Shown piece by piece: positions 1 to 5,295 of a DNA stretch of 6,810 nucleotides. The notes under the pieces are model-generated. The model was given only the letters and a program-made list of their open reading frames with translations. It searched no databases and was not told the DNA's origin. The DNA is from Nitrososphaera sp. (GTDB taxonomy: Archaea; Thermoproteota; Nitrososphaeria; Nitrososphaerales; Nitrososphaeraceae), in NCBI GenBank assembly GCA_022545875.1, contig JAKEIF010000205.1, positions 1-6,810 on the forward strand. Direction: 5' to 3'. Within the stretch, counting starts at the first letter, position 1, and each line of letters begins with the position of its first letter. A program made the position numbers and the translations under genes.

Positions 1-1154
1 AAAAGAATCAGCAGCGAAACCAGATAAATAAAGCAATCGACACTGCAAGTTTTGCACTGACGCAAGTGAGCTCTACTCTGGGAGGGATAGAAAGCCGCCT
101 CGAGCTCGACTCATCACAGCTCAAGGAACTGGACGACGAAAAGCAAAGGCTCGACCTTGAACTTGACCGAAGAAGAAAGCAGATCGAGGAGCTGCGGGTA
201 AAGTATCAGCAGTTAGAAGCAGAGCTCAAGGGTCTTAGAGACCAGGAGCAACAAGTGATAGACGCGTCAGGTAATTCGTACACGGTCCTTCAGGAATATG
301 AAAAAAAGATAAAGACACTATCCGAGTCCGAGCGTAGACTGTCTAAGGAACACAATACGATAGAGAGAGAATCAGCCCTGCTTCGAAAGGACATTTCTGA
401 TCTTACGGCAAACGAATCTCGGCTTACAAACGATCTCCTATGGCTTGGCTACAAGAACCTGTTAGAGGAGATGGACGTTCAAGTTGCGATAAGGGAACTT
501 TCCGCAGAAAACGAAGAGGTCAAGACCAAGATCAATCTTCGCGCAGACGAGTCGTACGTCCAAGTAATGGACGGGTATAGGGGAATGTCTGGCAGAAAGA
601 ACCAGCTCGAAAATGAACGCAACTCCATAGTCTCATTCATCCAGCATATTGAAAAAGAGAAAAAAGACGTCTTTATGGAGGCGTTCCAGCGCGTGGATTC
701 TGATATACGGGCTACCTTTGAAAAGATGACCGGAGGCGAGGCTCGACTCGAAATTGAGAATCCAGAAGACATTTTCTCAAGTGGCGTAATGCTCTTGGTA
801 AGGTTCCCAAACAAAACTGTTTCAAGAGAATCGACTGCACTTTCAGGCGGGGAAAAGACAATTGCAGCTACAGTATTTCTACTGGCGCTCCAGTCGCTAA
901 AGCCGTCCCCGTTTTACCTTATGGATGAGGTTGACGCTCACCTTGACGCGCAGAATACTGAAAGACTATCCAAGGTCCTTCTTGAGCGATCAAAAGATAA
1001 TCAGATCATAATGGTCACGCTAAAGGACTCTACAGTATCCAAGGCCGCCTTGATATACGGAGTATATCCAAGAGATGGGGCATCCCAAGTTGTCAAGTAC
1101 AAGAATCCAGCACAGGTGCCACTCGCCCAGATTGCCGCGAGCGAAGGAAAATAA
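1..1154 (+). CDS. smc: Chromosome segregation protein SMC, C-terminal part (5' end outside window)
   Basis: This is the C-terminal part of an SMC ATPase, which dimerises and uses ATP to organise and segregate chromosomes, usually with ScpA/ScpB-type partners. The frame is open to the left edge (first full codon at base 3), so the GTG at 66 is internal and not the start. About the first 210 visible residues are charged, heptad-like coiled coil, the arm returning from the hinge; the hinge and N-terminal Walker A lobe are missing. The C-terminal head lobe follows: a GGEARLEIENPED stretch near base 735, the ABC signature LSGGEK at 840-857, and Walker B FYLMDEVDAHLD from 912 with the catalytic Glu at 927-929. 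The tail contains the SMC-like IYGVYPRDG segment. The gene ends in tandem in-frame stops, TAA then TAG. Rad50 is less likely because the signature and DEVDAHLD D-loop region read as SMC. The CDF gene starts 39 bp downstream on the same strand. Confidence 0.96.
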   Translation, partial: KNQQRNQINKAIDTASFALTQVSSTLGGIESRLELDSSQLKELDDEKQRLDLELDRRRKQIEELRVKYQQLEAELKGLRDQEQQVIDASGNSYTVLQEYEKKIKTLSESERRLSKEHNTIERESALLRKDISDLTANESRLTNDLLWLGYKNLLEEMDVQVAIRELSAENEEVKTKINLRADESYVQVMDGYRGMSGRKNQLENERNSIVSFIQHIEKEKKDVFMEAFQRVDSDIRATFEKMTGGEARLEIENPEDIFSSGVMLLVRFPNKTVSRESTALSGGEKTIAATVFLLALQSLKPSPFYLMDEVDAHLDAQNTERLSKVLLERSKDNQIIMVTLKDSTVSKAALIYGVYPRDGASQVVKYKNPAQVPLAQIAASEGK

Positions 1155-1193
1155 TAGCAACCGTAAAAGCATAGTCGTCAGCTATCATCATAG

Positions 1194-2081
1194 TTGGGCA
1201 TAAACCTAGAGCAGCCAAGAAAGCTGTTGAAGCTCGCTCTGGCTGTCACCGCAGGGGTGGCGGCGGTAGAATTTGGAGGTGGTTTTCTCAGCAACAGCAT
1301 TTCACTAGTTAGTGATGCGGTCCACGTTCTTACCGATGTTATTGCTATCACCCTCAGCCTTTTCGCAGTGATCTTGGCAACGCGGAGCCATTCGGGGATA
1401 ATGACGTTTGGCTACCACAGAGCGGAGGTCCTCGCGGCACTGGCCAATGGGATTGCCCTGGTCATACTTTCAGCCTGGATCCTATACGAAGCCTTTCAGC
1501 GCGTCTTGCTGCCTCGCGAGATCGATGCCCCAATCATGCTCGTAGCCGCGGGGTTTGGCCTTGGGGGGAATCTTGTCGTCATATTTTTGCTGAAGGGACA
1601 TGCAAAAAAAAGCATCAACATTCAGAGCGCGTTCGTTCATGTGATTTATGACATGGTCTCGTCTGTCGCCGTCATAATCACGGGCTTTGTAGCATTCTAC
1701 AGCGGAATAGTGATCCTTGATCCGCTTGTGGCGTTTCTTATTGCGGGCCTGATCGCCAGAAGCGCATACACAATTGTGAAGGGAAGCACCCACATACTGC
1801 TTGAGGGGGCGCCGAAGGAGCTCAATATTCAAGACGTTACTGATTCCATGAAACAGGTAGACGGAGTGGTCGACGTGCACGACCTGCACGTATGGACTAT
1901 CTCTTCAGGCATGGACGCCCTAAGCGGGCACGTGGTGGTCAGAGATCAAATGCTCAGCCAATCAGGCAAGCTTCTTGAAAAATTAAACCTTACTCTATCA
2001 GAAAAATACAATATCAGACACACCACCATCCAGTTGGAAAACGAGCCAGAGGTTTCCTTCAAGAGGACTTCCGAGTCATAA
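1194..2081 (+). CDS. Cation diffusion facilitator, zinc-type (CzcD/ZitB-like) efflux transporter
   Basis: This 295-residue protein is a CDF-family divalent metal/proton antiporter of the cell membrane, most likely exporting Zn2+ and perhaps Cd2+ or Co2+. About six hydrophobic segments span residues 12-187. The transport-site pairs are visible: HxxxD in TM2 (H44, D48) and HxxxD in TM5 (H149, D153). This two-His/two-Asp set is known for zinc-selective members. The FGYHRAE motif at 72-78 is typical of CzcD/ZitB/ZnT proteins. The cytoplasmic C-terminal domain carries VHDLHVW at 228-234, a hallmark of zinc CDFs. The TM4-TM5 loop is short and lacks the His-rich stretch seen in many ZnTs. Length fits the family. 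The start is TTG, directly preceded by an in-frame TAG, and no ATG lies near the N-terminus. No convincing TATA box or Shine-Dalgarno is visible, so co-transcription with smc is possible. The exact metal cannot be read from sequence. Confidence 0.94.
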   Translation: MGINLEQPRKLLKLALAVTAGVAAVEFGGGFLSNSISLVSDAVHVLTDVIAITLSLFAVILATRSHSGIMTFGYHRAEVLAALANGIALVILSAWILYEAFQRVLLPREIDAPIMLVAAGFGLGGNLVVIFLLKGHAKKSINIQSAFVHVIYDMVSSVAVIITGFVAFYSGIVILDPLVAFLIAGLIARSAYTIVKGSTHILLEGAPKELNIQDVTDSMKQVDGVVDVHDLHVWTISSGMDALSGHVVVRDQMLSQSGKLLEKLNLTLSEKYNIRHTTIQLENEPEVSFKRTSES

Positions 2082-2095
2082 ACATATTATGACTC
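2073..2095 (+). terminator. Perfect 9-bp inverted repeat across the CDF stop codon
   Basis: GAGTCATAA (2073-2081) and TTATGACTC (2087-2095) are exact reverse complements with a 5-nt loop (ACATA). The TAA stop of the CDF gene is the last three bases of the left arm. In mRNA this would form a hairpin at the end of the reading frame. It could define or protect the 3' end of the smc-CDF transcript. No strong T-run follows on this strand, so it is not a classic intrinsic terminator; archaeal termination is usually driven by U-tracts. A palindromic protein-binding site is the alternative. Confidence 0.5.
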
Positions 2096-2116
2096 ACTGC
2101 GGAGCCTTGCGAGTTT

Positions 2117-2124
2117 AAGAAAAA
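2117..2124 (-). terminator. U-tract just past the zinc-ribbon gene
   Basis: Read on the minus strand this stretch is TTTTTCTT, beginning 6 nt after the TGA stop of the zinc-ribbon gene. U-tracts of this kind are the main transcription termination signal in archaea. It lies in the 49-bp gap between the convergent CDF and zinc-ribbon genes, where it would limit antisense read-through into the CDF gene. Confidence 0.4.
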
Positions 2125-2130
2125 GTACGG

Positions 2131-2304
2131 TCAGAGTTGGTCTATGTGAAACTTTGACATGCAACCGGTGCATTCGTATATTTCGTCGCCGACGGGTCCT
2201 GACACATTGAATTTCACAATAGTCGTGCATTTAGGACATCGGCCATCCACTCTGCGACTCTTGCGGGCCGGCCTTGCGAGGGTTTTTCGCCTTCTACTAC
2301 CCAT
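2131..2304 (-). CDS. Small basic zinc-ribbon protein, 57 residues
   Basis: This tiny protein has two parts. Residues 4-18 are very basic (nine Arg or Lys in fifteen), suggesting nucleic-acid contact. Residues 23-48 form a zinc ribbon of pattern CxxC-x18-CxxC (C23, C26, C45, C48) with CPKC and CTGC knuckles. Such ribbons occur in small ribosomal or RNA polymerase-associated and transcription-factor-like archaeal proteins; I do not recognise the exact family. The frame stays open 12 codons further upstream, but I chose the ATG at 2304 because a clear TATA box (2328-2335) sits about 27 bp upstream of it and would otherwise lie inside the coding region. This placement implies a leaderless mRNA. 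The gene is divergent from the 100-residue Cys protein and convergent with the CDF gene. The zinc ribbon is secure; the molecular role is unknown. Confidence 0.85.
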   Translation of the reverse strand: MGSRRRKTLARPARKSRRVDGRCPKCTTIVKFNVSGPVGDEIYECTGCMSKFHIDQL

Positions 2305-2327
2305 ATGAAGAGACAGAATCATCACCG

Positions 2328-2335
2328 TTTTATAA
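2328..2335 (-). promoter_or_regulatory. TATA box for the zinc-ribbon gene
   Basis: TTTATAAA on the minus strand is centred about 27 bp upstream of the ATG at 2304. This matches archaeal TATA spacing to a start site coinciding with the start codon (leaderless transcript). It is one of the two best promoter calls in the window and is the reason for rejecting the longer N-terminus. Confidence 0.7.
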
Positions 2336-2406
2336 ACCAAAGTTCATCATCCTCGACTCCATATTTTTGCCCATTCAGATTCTTGGTGAACGATGTTCGT
2401 GCATGT

Positions 2407-2414
2407 TTTATATT
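2407..2414 (+). promoter_or_regulatory. TATA box for the 100-residue Cys/His protein gene
   Basis: TTTATATT is centred 26-27 bp upstream of the GTG at 2437, the spacing expected for a leaderless archaeal transcript. It argues for GTG 2437 as the start over the in-frame GTG at 2386, TTG at 2383 or ATG at 2305, all of which lie upstream of the box. Confidence 0.65.
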
Positions 2415-2436
2415 GTGTGGTTACCCTTGGAAGGAC

Positions 2437-2739
2437 GTGCTCCTTCCTGAAAAGTGCTCAATTAGAGTTGAAGGGCGTCCATGCCTACTGCCACCTGCTT
2501 TTGTAGTATCTGTATCGTCAGAGGAGGGAGAGTACATGCTTGCAGTCGTATGCGATGAGCATAAAGACGTTCTTGGTCAGAAACTTGTGACATTGCAAGA
2601 GCAAGGCAAGGTTCCGACCGGCCAGATAAAATTCGAATTGGTCAAGACCGTAGTCACGGACTGTGTAATTGGCATGAACGAGGATTATGCCGATATTGAA
2701 CTAAAACGCGGCGTCGAGTCTGAAAGAAGGCTGGGCTAA
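2437..2739 (+). CDS. Uncharacterised 100-residue Cys/His protein
   Basis: I cannot assign a function. The frame is open from an ATG at 2305, but the first 44 codons include a Ser-rich, low-complexity stretch, and the TATA box at 2407-2414 lies 27 bp before GTG 2437, so I start there. Counted from that GTG, Cys7 and Cys16 (C-x8-C) plus Cys39 and His42 (CDEH) could form one zinc site, and a further Cys lies at 76. Between them are short beta-like strands (FVVSVS, YMLAVVC) and then a helix-like KLVTLQEQGKVP segment. The C-terminal end is acidic then basic (YADIELKRG). There are no membrane segments or signal peptide. The domain looks compact and cytosolic and may be lineage-restricted to Thaumarchaeota; that last point is an impression, not a search result. 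The gene diverges from the zinc-ribbon gene and converges on the VTT gene, with overlapping stops. Confidence 0.75.
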   Translation: MLLPEKCSIRVEGRPCLLPPAFVVSVSSEEGEYMLAVVCDEHKDVLGQKLVTLQEQGKVPTGQIKFELVKTVVTDCVIGMNEDYADIELKRGVESERRLG

Positions 2740-3422
2740 GGTTTGCCGCCCGACTGACCCTTGCCGTTCGAGTAGTTGTCATTTTCGTCAGCGTCCTTGT
2801 CATCTTTTAGTGTCCAGGGAAACCAGCGACCAATAAGCCTTCCCCAGTCGATCTTGAGAGAAAAGTAGACAACGACACCAAGGATGGCAATGCTTGCGAT
2901 TGCAGCTATTATCAAGCTGAATGGATCAGTTGTCTCTGAAAGAAAGCTTTCCACGAAAGGTCTGCCTAGAAATATCGAGCTCCAGACGATTGCCTCGTTC
3001 ATGACTACCTTTCCTGCGAAAGTAGCGGTAGCAAACTTCCACGGGCTGTATTTTGCAAGCCCAAGGGGTATGTAGATAATATCATCAGGGATTGGAGTAG
3101 CGGCGGCAATGAACGCCCCGGGCCAGCCATACTTGCTTACCAGTCTCTGGAGCGGCAGCATTCGTTTTTTCGTCTTGTCACTGAGCATCGCCCTTCCGTA
3201 ATAGCTGACAAAGAAAATGATTGTCTTTGCGGCAACTATTCCCGCTGCGCTAGATACGGCTATCAAGTGCGGATCAAAATTCCTGTTAAATGCTGCAGTG
3301 ATAAGGACAGGGAAATATGGAATAGGCACGAACGGGATTAGGCTGAAGATAAAGCTCAGGATAAGGAGTCCTAGATACCCTAGCTCTGGATCGAATGGGA
3401 AAAGATCCTCGATACTTACCAA
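2736..3422 (-). CDS. DedA/VTT-domain (SNARE-associated type) membrane protein
   Basis: This 228-residue polytopic membrane protein has hydrophobic segments at about 15-45, 53-75, 100-122, 132-153 and 167-188. The layout matches the VTT/DedA superfamily, whose known members act as lipid scramblases or flippases and in membrane or envelope homeostasis. The region GAFIAAATPIPDDIIYIPLG (102-121) aligns with the family's conserved re-entrant segment, with the Pro-rich ATPIPDD in place of the bacterial GRxxP motif. The last 24 residues are a hydrophilic, Asp/Asn/Gly-rich tail. The start is TTG 3422, six bases after an in-frame TAG and 16 nt beyond the proS stop, so it is probably co-transcribed with proS; only a weak purine-rich stretch precedes it. 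Its stop overlaps that of the convergent 100-residue gene. The family call is good; the substrate is unknown. Confidence 0.85.
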   Translation of the reverse strand: MVSIEDLFPFDPELGYLGLLILSFIFSLIPFVPIPYFPVLITAAFNRNFDPHLIAVSSAAGIVAAKTIIFFVSYYGRAMLSDKTKKRMLPLQRLVSKYGWPGAFIAAATPIPDDIIYIPLGLAKYSPWKFATATFAGKVVMNEAIVWSSIFLGRPFVESFLSETTDPFSLIIAAIASIAILGVVVYFSLKIDWGRLIGRWFPWTLKDDKDADENDNYSNGKGQSGGKP

Positions 3423-3438
3423 CTGCTAAACAATCTCT

Positions 3439-4890
3439 CTAGTACGCCCTCGCAAACATGGCTACCTTTTCGCTTGGCTTTCCACATAAAATGCATGCTT
3501 CGGGTTTTTCGGCTTGATCAAAAGGAATGACTCGGATATCAGCGCCGGTTTCTTCTTTAATTTTCTCCTCGCACTCCAATCTGCCACACCAGCCGGCGGA
3601 TGCAAATCCGCCCTTACCTTCCATTAGAGACTTGAATTCAGCATAATCATGCGGCCTTGCTGTTTTGTCTTGCAAAAGCGTCCGGGCTTTTTCATACAGG
3701 TTGATCTGGATTTTATCTAGCATCTCCTTGGCGGTTTCTACTACTAATTTGCGCCCGCAGGGTGATTTTTCCCGTGTATCCCTCCTTGCCAGCTCAACGG
3801 TTCCTTTTTCAATGTCTCTAGGCCCGATGTTTATCCTGAGAGGTACGCCCTTTAGCTCCCATTCGTTGAATTTCCAGCCAGAGGTATACTCGCTCCTAGC
3901 GTCCAGATGCGCCCTTATGCCTTGCTGGCGCAATTCCGATTCAAGATTACGCGCGTTCTCTATCACCACTTGCGCGTCTTTGTCACGAAAAATTGGGACG
4001 ATAATGACTTGGATTGGGGCAAGCCTCGGGGGCAAGATCAGTCCCTTGTCATCTCCATGAACCATGATAAGAGCGCCTATGAGCCTCCAAGAAACACCCC
4101 ACGATGTCTGCCATGCAAGGTGCTCTTGTGTGTCTTTGCCCAAGTACTTGATCTCGAAGGGCTTTGAAAAGTTCTGTGCAAGGTGATGTGACGTGCCCAT
4201 CTGCAACGCCTTTCCGTCTGACATCATGCCTTCAAGAGTGGTAGTGTATTTTGCGCCGACAAACTTTTCCTTGTCGCTTTTGAATCCCCTTACGGTCGGT
4301 ACAGCTATATGCTCCTCTATTAACTCCCTATAGATATCGAGAATCAGTGCGACTTCCTGTTCCGCCTCTGCTTCGCTGGCATGCACGGTATGTCCCTCCT
4401 GCCACAGAAATTCAGATGTCCGTATGAAAGGCTTTGTCGCTTTTATTTCAGCACGCAGAGCACTATTCCAATAGTTAATCTTGAGCGGAAGATCGCGATA
4501 GCTCGTTATCCACTTTGCGAATATCGAATATGCAAGAGTCTCCGAGGTAGGGCGAAGCGCCAGCCTTTCGCCGATATCATTGTCGCCGGCCTTGGTAACC
4601 CAGAAAACTTCGGGGATAAATCCGGCAAAGTGATCCTTCTCGCGACCAAGAAGGCTTTCCGGGATAAGTACTGGAAGAAAGCCGTTCTGATGTCCAGTCT
4701 CCTTGAATCGCCTGTCCAAGATATCGCGTATGGACTCCCATATCGCATAACCATATGGACGCAATACGATGAAGCCTTTTACAGGCGCATAGTCTGCAAG
4801 GCCAGCCTTGAGCACAACTTGCGTGTACCATTCGCTAAAATTCTCTCCCTTTTTTGCAGTTATTCCGGGAGATTCGGGCTGCGAAGACAA
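3439..4890 (-). CDS. proS: Prolyl-tRNA synthetase, archaeal/eukaryotic type
   Basis: This class IIa aminoacyl-tRNA synthetase charges tRNA-Pro with proline in the cytosol. Its 483 residues are full length for the archaeal/eukaryotic-type enzyme, which lacks the bacterial editing insertion. Motif 1 lies near 70-80 (GFLPVLIPESLL). The RPTSET loop is at 113-118 and helps bind proline. Motif 2 is RTSEFLWQEGHT at 157-168, and motif 3 is GDDKGLILPPRLAP at 279-292 with its Arg289. The anticodon-binding domain follows from about 293. The C-terminal zinc domain has Cys435, Cys440, Cys466 and Cys469, and the protein ends in ARAY, the conserved C-terminal Tyr of this type. The start is TTG 4890: an in-frame stop lies four codons upstream and no ATG exists before the conserved ENFSEWY block. 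It lies 51 bp after the Cys4 protein gene. Confidence 0.98.
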   Translation of the reverse strand: MSSQPESPGITAKKGENFSEWYTQVVLKAGLADYAPVKGFIVLRPYGYAIWESIRDILDRRFKETGHQNGFLPVLIPESLLGREKDHFAGFIPEVFWVTKAGDNDIGERLALRPTSETLAYSIFAKWITSYRDLPLKINYWNSALRAEIKATKPFIRTSEFLWQEGHTVHASEAEAEQEVALILDIYRELIEEHIAVPTVRGFKSDKEKFVGAKYTTTLEGMMSDGKALQMGTSHHLAQNFSKPFEIKYLGKDTQEHLAWQTSWGVSWRLIGALIMVHGDDKGLILPPRLAPIQVIIVPIFRDKDAQVVIENARNLESELRQQGIRAHLDARSEYTSGWKFNEWELKGVPLRINIGPRDIEKGTVELARRDTREKSPCGRKLVVETAKEMLDKIQINLYEKARTLLQDKTARPHDYAEFKSLMEGKGGFASAGWCGRLECEEKIKEETGADIRVIPFDQAEKPEACILCGKPSEKVAMFARAY

Positions 4891-4918
4891 TCTAGTCAGC
4901 TATGGCAAAAACGGGCTG

Positions 4919-4926
4919 CATTTATG
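4919..4926 (-). promoter_or_regulatory. Possible weak TATA box for proS
   Basis: CATAAATG on the minus strand lies in the 51-bp gap between the Cys4 protein gene and proS, centred about 32 bp before the TTG start. That would give a leader of around 5 nt. The match to an archaeal TATA element is only partial, so read-through from the upstream gene is equally possible. Confidence 0.3.
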
Positions 4927-4941
4927 AAGTTTTGTTTGCGA

Positions 4942-5250
4942 TTAGAAAGGCTCGCCTTTGCAGTACGTCTTACCCATTGTTCTGCTAAAGAAATTCTTGC
5001 ATACGTAGCACTGCAGAAAGCCCACAGAAGTACCGAGAACAGGGCAGTCAACGGCTTCAAGTTTCATTCGCTTGAGCATCTTTGGGCTCACTCCCTTTAT
5101 CTTGAGTTTTCCTTTCTCGTCCATCATCCCTGAAGCTTGCAACTCTGCCTTTGCAGTATCAGTCATCTTTATCGATTTTTCGACCCCTGTGATTGGAACG
5201 ATATATTTTACGCCAGCTTGCTTTGCTTCTTCGGGAATCGGCTCGCTCAT
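4942..5250 (-). CDS. Uncharacterised 102-residue Cys4 protein
   Basis: I do not recognise a named family. The N-terminal half (1-65) is mixed and charged with a hydrophobic strand (KYIVPITGV, 15-23) followed by helix-like and Lys-rich segments (KGKLKIKGVSPKMLKRMKLE). The C-terminal third holds four cysteines: C69 in DCPVLG, the QCYVC pair C81 and C84, and C97 in YCKG, giving C-x11-CxxC-x12-C. This spacing could bind zinc or an iron-sulfur cluster. There are no membrane segments. I chose ATG 5250 over the in-frame TTG at 5256 because it is a standard start and fits the TATA element at 5275-5284. The gene lies 45 bp downstream of nre and 51 bp upstream of proS, all on one strand. The high density of conserved-looking motifs suggests a real, constrained protein; its role is unknown. 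Confidence 0.82.
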   Translation of the reverse strand: MSEPIPEEAKQAGVKYIVPITGVEKSIKMTDTAKAELQASGMMDEKGKLKIKGVSPKMLKRMKLEAVDCPVLGTSVGFLQCYVCKNFFSRTMGKTYCKGEPF

Positions 5251-5274
5251 TGTCAAGAGAAATCAGCGCGCGGC

Positions 5275-5284
5275 AGATATAATA
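5275..5284 (-). promoter_or_regulatory. TATA element for the Cys4 protein gene
   Basis: TATTATATCT on the minus strand lies in the 45-bp gap after nre, centred about 28-30 bp upstream of ATG 5250. It predicts a transcript starting at or within a few bases of the start codon. This suggests the gene can be transcribed independently of nre. Confidence 0.55.
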
Positions 5285-5295
5285 CCCTTTGGGAA

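Noticed and set aside
66..68. GTG at 66 as the start of smc
   Set aside because: The frame is open to the window edge and the upstream residues continue the coiled coil; a real SMC needs the hinge and N-terminal head before this point.
1482..1889. A 135-codon open frame on the minus strand within the CDF gene
   Set aside because: It lies entirely antisense to clear CDF motifs, and its sequence is rich in scattered His, Arg and Tyr with no domain logic.
2104..2280. A 10-base direct repeat GCCTTGCGAG at about 2104-2113 and 2271-2280
   Set aside because: It is short, has only two copies with different flanks, and one copy lies within the zinc-ribbon coding region; probably chance.
2305..2340. 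Twelve-codon N-terminal extension of the zinc-ribbon gene
   Set aside because: The extension contains the gene's own TATA box (2328-2335), while ATG 2304 is at ideal leaderless spacing.
2305..2436. N-terminal extension of the 100-residue protein gene to ATG 2305
   Set aside because: It would cover the TATA box at 2407-2414 and most of the divergent promoter region, and it encodes a Ser-rich low-complexity stretch.
4381..5133. A 250-codon open frame on the plus strand, antisense to proS and the Cys4 gene
   Set aside because: It runs opposite to two well-supported coding regions, has no recognisable domain, and its translation lacks protein-like organisation. It is best explained as a shadow of the real genes.
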